Shown: one piece after another, positions 7,174 through 14,571 of the stretch
Layout of the letters: each line of letters begins with the position of its first letter
Numbering within the stretch: the stretch's first letter is position 1
Origin: 40CM-4-69-5 sp036556905
GTDB lineage: Bacteria; Methylomirabilota; Methylomirabilia; Rokubacteriales; CSP1-6
DNA: 16,328 nt
Direction of reading: 5' to 3'
Assembly: GCA_036556905.1 (NCBI GenBank)
Contig: DATBIM010000101.1
Location: forward strand, 1-16,328
Made by a program: the position numbers and the translations under genes
The notes under the pieces: model-generated
What the model saw: the letters and a program-made list of their open reading frames with translations, nothing else
Database searches by the model: none
Told to the model about the DNA's origin: nothing

Positions 7174-7200
7174 TTGACTATATAAGAATATTACTATATT
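7174..7200 (+). promoter_or_regulatory. Promoter of the arsR-hyf-like operon
   Basis: TTGACT (7174-7179, 5 of 6 to the -35 consensus) precedes TATATT (7195-7200, 5 of 6 to -10) with a short 15-base spacer. TATTTA at 7197-7202 gives the usual 17-base spacing but a poorer box. Either places the transcription start at about 7207-7210, next to the GTG of the regulator. The 41-base stretch 7169-7209 is almost purely A/T inside a very GC-rich region, so it stands out as a control element. Confidence 0.55.
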
Positions 7201-7209
7201 TATATTCTT
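7184..7209. promoter_or_regulatory. 26-bp palindromic operator for the ArsR-family regulator
   Basis: AAGAATAT (7184-7191) is the exact reverse complement of ATATTCTT (7202-7209). Through the centre 11 of 13 base pairs match, with the axis between 7196 and 7197. This resembles the AT-rich imperfect 12-2-12 sites of ArsR/SmtB proteins. It covers the predicted -10 box and ends directly against the GTG of the regulator gene. Bound repressor would block RNA polymerase for the regulator and, by cotranscription, the six complex genes behind it. Confidence 0.65.
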
Positions 7210-7569
7210 GTGGCCGGGGCTGCCCCACCTGACCTTCAGACCTTCAAGGCCGACTTCTTCAAGGCGCTGGCTCACCCCATCCGCATCCGTCTTCTGGAGC
7301 TGTTGCGGGCCCGGGCCCGCAGCGTCCAGGAGCTGCAGGCCGCGCTGGGGCTCGACCAGTCCACCGTCTCCCAGCAGCTGGCCGTTCTGCGGGGCAAGAA
7401 CGTGGTGGGGGCGCGCAAGGAGGGCACCAGCGTGCGCTACGCGGTGCGTGACCCCCTGGTGGGGGACCTCCTCGACGTGGCCCGGCGTATCTTCAACAAC
7501 CAGCTGGCCGGCACCCGGACCATGCTGCAGGAGCTCCGGCGTGAGGCGCGCCGGCCGGCCCGGCGCTGA
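7210..7569 (+). CDS. ArsR/SmtB-family winged-helix repressor lacking cysteines
   Basis: This 119-residue regulator has a winged helix in the ArsR pattern. FKADFFKALAHPIRIRLLELLRA (about 12-34) precedes the helix-turn-helix SVQELQAALGLDQSTVSQQLAVLRGKNVV (about 38-66) and the wing ARKEGTSVRYAVRD. The metal-sensing ELCVC motif of classical ArsR is absent, replaced by ELQAAL, and the protein contains no cysteine, so thiol-based metal or redox sensing is unlikely. The signal is unknown. It is the first gene of the operon, its stop overlapping the next ATG (TGATG), which makes it a probable local regulator of the complex. Start is GTG; no ribosome site exists because the upstream bases are A/T operator, so the mRNA is probably leaderless. 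Confidence 0.9.
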   Translation: MAGAAPPDLQTFKADFFKALAHPIRIRLLELLRARARSVQELQAALGLDQSTVSQQLAVLRGKNVVGARKEGTSVRYAVRDPLVGDLLDVARRIFNNQLAGTRTMLQELRREARRPARR

Positions 7570-8084
7570 TGCTCCGCCAGCTCCGCACCGCATTCCGAAC
7601 CGGCATCGTCACCGAGCCGCCACCCCCGGGCGAGGCCCTCGCGCTGGAGGCCCTCGGCGCGCGGCTGGGTGAAGAGATCCACCGTCGCTTCGGACGGTCG
7701 CTGCATATTCGCCAGGTGGACGCCGGATCCTGCAACGGCTGCGAGCTCGAGATCGGCGGCCTCACCGGTCCCCACTACGACCTCGAGCGCTTCGGCCTGC
7801 ACTTCGTGGCCTCTCCCCGCCACGCCGATTGCCTGCTGGTGACCGGGCCGGTGACCCTCAACATGGCCGAGGCTCTGCGCCGCACGTACGACGCCACGCC
7901 CGACCCGAAGATCGTGATCGCGGTGGGTGATTGCGGGCGCGACGCCGGAATCTTTCGCGGCTCTTACGCGGTGGTAGGCGGAGTGGCGGACGTGGTCCCG
8001 GTCGACGCGGTGATCCCCGGTTGCCCGCCGTCCCCTCGCGCGCTTCTGGCCGGGCTGCTCGCCGTGATCGGCCGGACCCCCTGA
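7569..8084 (+). CDS. hyfI: Hydrogenase-4/complex I-type small subunit (HyfI/HycG/NuoB-like)
   Basis: This 171-residue Fe-S subunit belongs to the NuoB/HyfI family. It carries the proximal [4Fe-4S] cluster (N2 equivalent) at the junction with the large subunit. The four ligands are visible: C55 and C58 in CNGCELEI, C122 in VGDCGRDAGIF, and C152 in PGCPPSP. CNGCE is the hydrogenase form rather than the CC pair of true complex I. The N-terminus LRTAFRTGIVTEPPPP resembles the HycG/HyfI start. It overlaps arsR by one base (TGATG) and hyfB by one base. Because the large subunit lacks nickel ligands, the electrons passing this cluster must go to or come from something other than H2 at a [NiFe] site. 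Under the energy-converting hydrogenase-related nomenclature, as I recall it, this would be ehrS. Confidence 0.92.
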   Translation: MLRQLRTAFRTGIVTEPPPPGEALALEALGARLGEEIHRRFGRSLHIRQVDAGSCNGCELEIGGLTGPHYDLERFGLHFVASPRHADCLLVTGPVTLNMAEALRRTYDATPDPKIVIAVGDCGRDAGIFRGSYAVVGGVADVVPVDAVIPGCPPSPRALLAGLLAVIGRTP

Positions 8085-9991
8085 TGGTTTCGCTGGCCTA
8101 TGTCCTCGCCGTCGGCGGCGGTCTGGCCGCAGCGCTGCTGGGCCTGGCCGGCATCGCGGGCACGACCTTCACCGTGCGCGCCCCCGGCCTCCTGCCGCTG
8201 GGAGGCCTGGAATTCGCCCTGGACCCGCTCAGTGGCTTTTTCCTGGTACTGATCGGAGGCGCCGCCGTCCCCGCTTCGATCTACGCGCTGGGTTACGGTA
8301 GCAACGAACGGCGTGGCGTCCTCGTCTACAACGTGTTCGTGGCCTCGATGTGCGCGGTCCCGCTCGCCGCCAACGCGCTCACCTTCCTCCTGGCCTGGGA
8401 GTTGATGTCGCTCGCCTCCTACGTGCTGGTGGTGCAGTCCGGCGAGCGCGAGGCCGTCAGCGCGGCGTGGGTCTACGCGGTGATGACGCATGCCGGGCTG
8501 GCCTGCCTGCTGGCCGGCATGCTGCTGCTGGGCGCCTGGACGGGCAGCTTCCGCTTCGCTGACTGGTCGGCGACCGCGTCTGCCCTGCCGTCCTGGGGTG
8601 GCAGTCTGGCCTTCAGCCTTCTGGCGCTGGGCTTCGCCACCAAGGCGGGCGTGATTCCCCTCCACGTCTGGCTGCCCCTGGCCCATCCGGCGGCCCCCAG
8701 TCACGTCTCGGCGCTCATGTCGGGCGTGATGATCAAGCTGGGCGTGTATGGTCTGATTCGGATCGGGCTCGACTGGCTGGGCGATGGCCCGGCCTGGTGG
8801 GGCGTCGCCGTGATGCTGGCGGGCATCGTGTCCGCGGTCGCCGGCGTCCTCTACGCCCTCGTCGAGCACGACCTCAAACGCCTGCTGGCGTTCCACAGCA
8901 TCGAGAACGTCGGCATCATCCTCATCGGGCTGGGCGCCGGCATGCTCTTCCACCTGGCCGACCTGCCTGCCCTCGCGCTGCTGGGCTTCGCCGCCGCGCT
9001 ATACCACACGATGAACCACGCGGCCTTCAAAGCGCTCCTCTTCCTCGGGGCCGGGGCCGTCCAGCACGGAACGGGCACGCGGAACATGGAGGAGATGGGC
9101 GGGCTGATCAAGCGCATGCCGTGGACGGCGGCCGCCTTCCTGGTGGGCTCCGCCGCCATCGCCGCGCTGCCCCCCCTCAATGGCTTCGTCAGCGAGTGGC
9201 TCACGTTCCAGGCGCTGTTGCAGACCCTCAAGATCGATCGCCCCGAGGTGAACCTGGTCTTTGCCCTCGGTATCGCCGGCCTGGCCCTGACGAGCGGGCT
9301 GGCCATGGCCTGTTTCGTGAAGGCCTTCGGGATCACGTTCCTGGCCCTGCCCCGCAGCGAGAGCGCCGCCCGGGCTCACGAGGCCGGGGGCGCCATGCGG
9401 ACGGGCATGGGCCTGCTGGTGCTGGCCTGCGTGGCCCTCGGGCTGGCGCCCACCCTGGTGGTGCCGGCGCTGGCCCGCATCGGCGCCGACGTCATGCGCG
9501 TGCCGCCGCCGGTCGATGTCGGCGGCTGGCTCACGCTGCACGTCTCCGGGGAATTCGCGAGCCTGTCCACGCTGGCCGTGGCCGCCGCGCTGCTGGCGGC
9601 CCTGGCCCTGCCCGCGGCCGTGCTGGCGCTGGCCGGCGTCGGCCGCCGGCGCCGGCTCTACGAGACGTGGGGCTGCGGGCGCCTTCTACAAACGGCCCGC
9701 ATGGAATACACGGCCACCGCCTTCGCCAATCCCTTCAAGCGCATTTTCGACTTCTTCTACCGGCCGGCCACGCAGCTGGACATCGAGGCCCATCCCGAGT
9801 CGCGCTTCTTCGTCACCCGCATCGAGTACGCCAACCCCACGCGCTCGCTCGTCGAGGATTGGCTCTACCGTCCGGCCCTGAGCGCGCTCCACCGCGGGGC
9901 GCGCCGCGCCCGCGCCATCCAATCGGGCAGCGCCAACCTCTATCTCATCTATATCCTGGCCGCGCTGCTGGCTCTTCTGGTGCTGGCGTGA
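8084..9991 (+). CDS. hyfB: Antiporter-like membrane subunit, HyfB/HycC type
   Basis: This 635-residue, strongly hydrophobic protein of the NuoL/MrpA-like proton-conducting family is closest in pattern to HyfB/HycC (E. coli HyfB is about 670). The proton-path residues are present: E106 in LLAWELMSLASY and K187 in GFATKAGVIPLHVWLPLAHPAAPSHVSALMSG, with further charged residues in HDLKRLLAFHSIENVG and the His/Lys of MNHAAFKALLF. The C-terminal section (about 520-635) has ETWGCG and MEYTATAFANPFKRIF, a Hyf/Hyc-type feature, then SANLYLIYILAALLALLVL as a last membrane helix. It should translocate H+ or Na+ in the membrane arm. The true start is the ATG overlapping the hyfI stop; upstream open frame is out-of-gene. 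It would be the first of two antiporter-like subunits. Confidence 0.93.
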   Translation: MVSLAYVLAVGGGLAAALLGLAGIAGTTFTVRAPGLLPLGGLEFALDPLSGFFLVLIGGAAVPASIYALGYGSNERRGVLVYNVFVASMCAVPLAANALTFLLAWELMSLASYVLVVQSGEREAVSAAWVYAVMTHAGLACLLAGMLLLGAWTGSFRFADWSATASALPSWGGSLAFSLLALGFATKAGVIPLHVWLPLAHPAAPSHVSALMSGVMIKLGVYGLIRIGLDWLGDGPAWWGVAVMLAGIVSAVAGVLYALVEHDLKRLLAFHSIENVGIILIGLGAGMLFHLADLPALALLGFAAALYHTMNHAAFKALLFLGAGAVQHGTGTRNMEEMGGLIKRMPWTAAAFLVGSAAIAALPPLNGFVSEWLTFQALLQTLKIDRPEVNLVFALGIAGLALTSGLAMACFVKAFGITFLALPRSESAARAHEAGGAMRTGMGLLVLACVALGLAPTLVVPALARIGADVMRVPPPVDVGGWLTLHVSGEFASLSTLAVAAALLAALALPAAVLALAGVGRRRRLYETWGCGRLLQTARMEYTATAFANPFKRIFDFFYRPATQLDIEAHPESRFFVTRIEYANPTRSLVEDWLYRPALSALHRGARRARAIQSGSANLYLIYILAALLALLVLA

Positions 9992-10932
9992 TCGCCGACT
10001 TCGTCGCGGCCTGCATCCAGGTGGCTGTCGTCGGCGCGGGCGGCCCGCTCCTCGTGGGTTTGCTGCGAACGCTCAAGGCCCGCCTCGTCGGTCGTCGGGG
10101 GCCGCGACCGTGGCAACCCTACTGGGATCTGGTGAAGCTCCTGGGCAAGGACTCGGTGGTCTCCGTGACGACCTCCTGGGTCTTCCGCGTCACGCCCTAC
10201 GTGCTGGTGGCCACCGTGCTGGTCGCCGCTCTGGTCGTGCCGGTGGTCGTGACCCGCCCCGCCCTGGCCTTCGCCGGCAACATCATTTTATTGATGTACC
10301 TCTTCATGCTCGGAACATTCTTCCTGGCGCTGGCCGGCCTCGACGCCGGGAGCGCCTTCGGCGGCATGGGCTCGAGCCGGGAGGTAGCGGTGGCGGCCCT
10401 GGCCGAGCCCACCATCGTGGTCGCGGTCTTCGCCCTGGCCTTGCGGGCCGGCACCATCAATCTGGGCGGCGTCGTGGAGCGCTTCGCCGCCGACCCGCTG
10501 CTCGTCGCCAATCCCGGCCACCTGTTGGCCTTCGCCGCGTTCTTCGTGGTGATGATCGCCGAGACGGGCCGCCTGCCCGTCGACAACCCGTCCACGCACC
10601 TGGAGCTGACGATGATCCACGAGGCGATGGTGCTCGAGTATTCCGGCCACGCGCTGGCGCTGGTGGAGTGGGCCTCAAGCATGAAGCTGTTCCTCTTCCT
10701 CACACTGCTGGCCAACCTCTTCTTCCCCTGGGGTGTGCCGGCCGAAGTGTCGCCGGCGCCGGTCGTGCTCGGGGCCCTGGCCCTGGCCGGCAAGCTCCTC
10801 GTCCTCACCGTGGCCCTGGCCGTGCTCGAGACATCGATCGCCAAGCTCCGACTCTTCCGGGTGCCGGAACTGCTGGCCGGATCATTCGCGCTGGCCCTGC
10901 TCTCGGTGACCGCGATGTTCCTGCTCCGATGA
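9988..10932 (+). CDS. hyfC: NuoH/HyfC-like membrane-anchor subunit
   Basis: This 314-residue multi-helix membrane protein is homologous to HyfC/HycD and NuoH, the subunit joining the peripheral arm to the ion-pumping membrane arm. GRRGPRPWQPYWDLVKLLGKDSVV near residues 35-58 and AETGRLPVDNPSTHLELTMIHEAMVLEYSG from about residue 191 are the family hallmarks. The second is the hydrogenase form; complex I has AETNRAPFDLPE here. It starts at GTG overlapping the hyfB stop (GTGA) and ends overlapping hyfE (ATGA). Length matches E. coli HyfC (about 315). The acidic loop residues (E192, D199, E205 region) needed for coupling appear intact. Confidence 0.93.
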   Translation: MIADFVAACIQVAVVGAGGPLLVGLLRTLKARLVGRRGPRPWQPYWDLVKLLGKDSVVSVTTSWVFRVTPYVLVATVLVAALVVPVVVTRPALAFAGNIILLMYLFMLGTFFLALAGLDAGSAFGGMGSSREVAVAALAEPTIVVAVFALALRAGTINLGGVVERFAADPLLVANPGHLLAFAAFFVVMIAETGRLPVDNPSTHLELTMIHEAMVLEYSGHALALVEWASSMKLFLFLTLLANLFFPWGVPAEVSPAPVVLGALALAGKLLVLTVALAVLETSIAKLRLFRVPELLAGSFALALLSVTAMFLLR

Positions 10933-11570
10933 CGGCGGTCACGAATCTGCTGGCCTTCCTGGGCCTCGTGGTCACGCTGCTGATCGTGTGGCGACAGAGC
11001 TGGCCGGGACGGCTCCGCCTCTTCATCGCCCAATCCCTGTTGCTTGCGCTCCTGGCCTGCGTCATCGGCGTCCTGGCTGGCAAGCCCGGTCTCCTCGTCG
11101 TGGCCGGCGTGGTGGTGCTGCTCAAGGCCTGGCTCATCCCCCGCGCGCTGGCCCGAATCGCCGTGGGGACACCGGTGCGATCGGTGGCGCCCGGGCACTC
11201 GTCGGCCGTGCCCGTGCTGGTGGCCGGGGCCCTCGTCGTCGTCGCCTACGTCGTGATGCTGCCCGTGAACGCGGCCACCACCTTGCCCACCGAGGGCGGC
11301 ATCCCGCTGACCTTTGCCATGGCCCTCATCGGGCTCTTCGTCTGCGTCAGCGGACGCGACGCGCTGGGCCACCTGCTCGGCTTTCTCATGTTCGAGAACG
11401 GCATTTTCGGGCTCGCCCTGCTGGCCACGTACGGCCTGCCCGGCCTGGTGGAGGCGGGCGTGTTCCTCGATGTCCTGGCCATCGTGCTGCTCATGGAGGG
11501 CGTGCTGCTGCGCGTTCGTCGGGAGCATGACTCCATCGAGGTGAACCGCCTGGGGGAGTTGCGGGGATGA
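10929..11570 (+). CDS. hyfE: HyfE-like membrane subunit (NuoK-related C-terminal part)
   Basis: This 213-residue protein is close in length to E. coli HyfE (216). It is made of about six hydrophobic segments. The second half (from about residue 125) contains LLGFLMFENGIFGLALLA and VEAGVFLDVLAIVLLMEGVLLRV, resembling NuoK with a membrane-embedded Glu in MFENG. The soluble tail HDSIEVNRLGELRG matches the HyfE-type ending. It is expected to fill the gap between the NuoH-like and antiporter-like subunits. It overlaps both neighbours by ATGA, with hyfC before and hyfF after. It is the least conserved member of the set, so the assignment leans partly on position. Confidence 0.87.
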   Translation: MTAVTNLLAFLGLVVTLLIVWRQSWPGRLRLFIAQSLLLALLACVIGVLAGKPGLLVVAGVVVLLKAWLIPRALARIAVGTPVRSVAPGHSSAVPVLVAGALVVVAYVVMLPVNAATTLPTEGGIPLTFAMALIGLFVCVSGRDALGHLLGFLMFENGIFGLALLATYGLPGLVEAGVFLDVLAIVLLMEGVLLRVRREHDSIEVNRLGELRG

Positions 11571-12997
11571 CCCTGCTGCTGCTCCTGGGCATCCCCCTGG
11601 CCGGCGCGGCGCTGTTGACACGCATGGACGGCGGCGCCGCCCGGGCCACCCACGGCCTGACCGCCGGCGGCACGCTGGCCGCGGCCGCCGCCGTCGCGGC
11701 GGCGGTCACGCGGGACGGCAGCGTGACCGCGCTCGACGGCCTCCTGCGCGCCGATGCGCTGTCGGCCTGGATGGCCGGGCTCGTCGGGCTGGTGGCGACC
11801 CTGGCCGCCATCGAGGCGCCGCGGCAGGTCCCGCTCGCCGAGGCCCGCCGCTTCTACCCGCTCCTGCATCTGTTCACCTTCACCATGTTGCTCGCGCTCA
11901 CCACGGACGACGTCGGGCTCATGTGGGTAGCCGTCGAGGGCACCACGCTGGCTTCCGTCTTCCTCGTGAACTTCGAGCGCTCCCGCTCCTCGCTCGAGGC
12001 GTCGTACAAGTACCTGCTCATCTGTTCGGTGGGCGTGGCCCTCGCCTTTGCGGGCACCATCCTCGTGTACTTCGCCGACATGCAGCAGTTCGGCGACGAG
12101 CCACACGCGCTCCGGTGGACGACGTTGTTGCGCCTGGCGCCCGGGCTGCCCGCGAGTGTGATCGAGCTGGCCTTCGTCTTCCTGCTCGTCGGGTACGGCA
12201 CCAAGGCCGGGCTGGCGCCCATGCACACCTGGCTCCCCGACGCCCATAGCGAAGCCCCGGCGCCGGTGAGCGCGCTCATGTCCGGCGTGCTGCTGAGCGT
12301 AGGGCTCTACGCGGTGCTGCGCTTCAAGGCGGTGGCCGACCTGGCCGCGGGCCCGGACTTCGCCAGCCGGCTCCTCGTGGCCCTGGGGCTCGCCTCGCTG
12401 GGCGTGGCCGCGGCGTTCCTCTGGGCCCCCCGGAACTTCAAGCGCATGCTCGCCTACTCCAGCGTCGAGCACGTCGGGGTGGTGTGTCTGGGGCTCGGCT
12501 TCGGTGGGCCGCTCGGTGTGGCCGGCGCTGTCCTGCACATCGCCAATCACGCGCTGGCCAAGTCGGTGCTCTTCCTGCTGTCCGGGCGCATCCGCGCCGC
12601 GTACGGCACCGCGGAGATTCCGGCGGTCAGCGGCCTGCTGGCCGCCATGCCCCTGACTGGCCGCGGATTCCTCATCGCCATGCTGGCCCTCGTGGGGCTG
12701 CCGCCCTTCGGCCTCTTCGTGAGTGAGGTGATGATCTTTGCCGCCGGCTTCCAGGGCGGGCACGTGGCGGCGTCGGTGCTCGGTCTGGCACTGCTCGTCG
12801 TGGCCTTCTCTGGGCTCCTGCGCGCGACGCACCGGATGCTCTACGGACCGGCGCCCGCCGGCGCCCGCGAGACCGCCCACTGGCCCTCCGCGCTGCCGCT
12901 GGCGGCGGCCCTCCTGCTGCTCGTGGTCACGGGCCTGGCGTGGCCCCCGGGGTTGGCCGCCGCGCTCGAGCGGATCGCGAGCCTGCTGGCCCCATGA
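11567..12997 (+). CDS. hyfF: Second antiporter-like membrane subunit, HyfF type
   Basis: This 476-residue NuoM/NuoN-like proton-conducting subunit is of the HyfF class (E. coli HyfF is about 525). E124 in VAVEGTTLASVFLVNFERS is the helix-5 glutamate and K213 in GYGTKAGLAPMHTWLPDAHSEAPAPVSALMSG the helix-7 lysine. NFKRMLAYSSVEHVGVV and ANHALAKSVLFLLSG provide the central charged and histidine residues. All are consistent with an active ion channel. LPPFGLFVSEVMIF is the usual helix-12 signature. It overlaps hyfE and hyfG by ATGA. No HyfD-type third antiporter subunit is present, so the complex should carry two antiporter-like channels. Confidence 0.93.
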   Translation: MTLLLLLGIPLAGAALLTRMDGGAARATHGLTAGGTLAAAAAVAAAVTRDGSVTALDGLLRADALSAWMAGLVGLVATLAAIEAPRQVPLAEARRFYPLLHLFTFTMLLALTTDDVGLMWVAVEGTTLASVFLVNFERSRSSLEASYKYLLICSVGVALAFAGTILVYFADMQQFGDEPHALRWTTLLRLAPGLPASVIELAFVFLLVGYGTKAGLAPMHTWLPDAHSEAPAPVSALMSGVLLSVGLYAVLRFKAVADLAAGPDFASRLLVALGLASLGVAAAFLWAPRNFKRMLAYSSVEHVGVVCLGLGFGGPLGVAGAVLHIANHALAKSVLFLLSGRIRAAYGTAEIPAVSGLLAAMPLTGRGFLIAMLALVGLPPFGLFVSEVMIFAAGFQGGHVAASVLGLALLVVAFSGLLRATHRMLYGPAPAGARETAHWPSALPLAAALLLLVVTGLAWPPGLAAALERIASLLAP

Positions 12998-14571
12998 CGA
13001 TCGCCGTCGAGACCCTCGCGCAGGCCCTGCGCACCGGCGGCGTCGCCGAGCTGGTCCAGCGTGGTGACGGTGCGCTCCGCGGTCGGCTCGACAGCACCCG
13101 CCTGCCGGCGCTGGCAGAGGAACTGGCCAACCTGGGCGCGGAGCTCCAGCTCCTGGCTGCCGCGGAGCGCGCCGGAACCTCTGGCGACCTGATCCTGACC
13201 TACGTCTTCGCGCCGCCGGGCGGTCGCCCGGCGGCCGTCGTCCAGGTCGCCGTGGCCGAGTCCTCGCCGCGCTTTCCGTCGCTGGCCACCCGTTCCTTCG
13301 CAGCCAGCCGCTTCGAGCGGGAGATCCAGGATCTCTTCGGTCTGGTGCCCGTCGGCCACCCCGATCCGCGCCGTCTGGCCCTGCACCAGTTCTGGCCCGA
13401 GGAGTACCATCCGCTACGCCGTCACGTGGCGGTGCGGAGGGACTTCGCCGACGAGGGCCAGCCCTTCCCCTTCCGCCGCGTGGAAGGCGAGGGCGTCTTC
13501 GAGATCACCGTGGGCCCGGTGCACGCCGGCATCATCGAGCCGGGCCACTTCCGCTTCAGCGTGGAGGGCGAGACCATCGTCAACCTCGAGACCCGCCTGG
13601 GCTTCGTGCACAAGGGGATCGAAAAGCTCTTCGAGACTCTGCCCTTCGACCGCGCGCCGGAGCTCGCCGAACGGGTGTCCGGTGACGAGAGCGCCGCCCA
13701 GGCGCTGGCCTTCTGTCAGGCGCTGGAGGCGCTCGCCGGGTGTGCCGTGCCCCCCCGGGCGGCGTGGCTGCGCGTGATCCTCCTCGAGCTGGAGCGGCTC
13801 TACAACCACGTGGGCGACGTCGGCATGATCGTGAACGACACGGGCTTTGCCTTCGGCCACGCCCACTGCTTCCGCGTGCGCGAGGAGCTTCTGCGGCTCA
13901 ACGAGCAACTCACCGGGCACCGCCTGCTCCGCGGGGCCATCGTTCCCGGCGGGGTCGTCGGGCCCATCGAAAAGGCGTCGCTCGACATCGTGGCGCGCCG
14001 CGTTGCCCACCTCGTGGCCGAGTTCTCTCAGATCGCTCGCCTGTGCCTGGACAACACCCTGGTGCTGGAGCGGCTGCAGGGCACGGGTCGCCTCACCCTG
14101 CGCACGGCGCGGGAGATGCAGGTCGTGGGACTGGTGGGGCGCGCCAGCGGAATCGACGCCGACGCGCGCCGCGACGCTCCGTGGGCCCCCTATGACGAGC
14201 TGGGGGTGCAGGTGCCCGTCTACACGACGGGGGACGTGTGGGCCCGGACGATGGTTCGGCTGGACGAAAGCCGGGAGGCCGCGCGGCTCATCGTCCTGGC
14301 CACCGACCGAGCACCCGACGGGCCGACCCGGGCGCCGCTGGGCCCCTTACCCACAGACGGCGACGCGCTCGGCCTGGTCGAGGCCTGGCGCGGGCCCCTC
14401 TGGTACTGGGTGCGGGCCGACGGGCCAGCCACCCTGGGGCGCGTGAAGGTGGCCGGCCCCTCGTTCAGGAACTGGCCGGCGCTCGAGTACGCGGTGCTCA
14501 AGAACATCGTCCCGGACTTTCCCCTGTGCAACAAATCCTTCAACCTCTCGTACTCCGGGAACGATCTCTAG
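12994..14571 (+). CDS. hyfG: Large subunit (NuoC-NuoD fusion) lacking all [NiFe] ligands, HyfG/EhrL type
   Basis: This 525-residue protein has an N-terminal NuoC-like domain (about 1-155, with FEREIQDLFGL and PLRRH) fused to a NuoD/hydrogenase large-subunit domain, as in HycE and HyfG. The catalytic part has ITVGPVHAGIIEPGHFRF and LGFVHKGIEKLFE. Aligned by eye to HycE, the first nickel motif CGIC becomes S229-G-D-E232, and the second, CYSC in DPCYSCTDR, becomes S519-Y-S-G522. The protein ends three residues later and has no tail for maturation cleavage. It therefore cannot bind the [NiFe] centre. The surrounding scaffold is intact and clearly under selection, not decayed. This fits the energy-converting hydrogenase-related (Ehr) complexes; the substrate is unknown. 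Its TAG stop is shared with the stop of the convergent nadE gene. Confidence 0.94.
   Translation: MTIAVETLAQALRTGGVAELVQRGDGALRGRLDSTRLPALAEELANLGAELQLLAAAERAGTSGDLILTYVFAPPGGRPAAVVQVAVAESSPRFPSLATRSFAASRFEREIQDLFGLVPVGHPDPRRLALHQFWPEEYHPLRRHVAVRRDFADEGQPFPFRRVEGEGVFEITVGPVHAGIIEPGHFRFSVEGETIVNLETRLGFVHKGIEKLFETLPFDRAPELAERVSGDESAAQALAFCQALEALAGCAVPPRAAWLRVILLELERLYNHVGDVGMIVNDTGFAFGHAHCFRVREELLRLNEQLTGHRLLRGAIVPGGVVGPIEKASLDIVARRVAHLVAEFSQIARLCLDNTLVLERLQGTGRLTLRTAREMQVVGLVGRASGIDADARRDAPWAPYDELGVQVPVYTTGDVWARTMVRLDESREAARLIVLATDRAPDGPTRAPLGPLPTDGDALGLVEAWRGPLWYWVRADGPATLGRVKVAGPSFRNWPALEYAVLKNIVPDFPLCNKSFNLSYSGNDL

Noticed and set aside
10197..11621. 474-codon minus-strand open frame opposite hyfC and hyfE
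   Set aside because: Spans the boundary of two good overlapping genes and has no recognisable motif.
11246..12880. 544-codon minus-strand open frame opposite hyfE and hyfF
   Set aside because: Low-complexity antisense translation dominated by Gly, Glu, His and Arg. The plus strand encodes the recognisable antiporter subunit.
7569..14571. Reading the operon as an ordinary complex I (nuo) cluster
   Set aside because: The CNGCE motif, ETGRLPVDNP motif, HyfE-type subunit and NuoC-NuoD fusion are hydrogenase-4-like, and NuoA, J, K, E, F, G and I are absent.
12994..14571. A functional H2-evolving [NiFe] hydrogenase
   Set aside because: All four cysteine ligands of the nickel site are missing and no maturation genes are present in the window.
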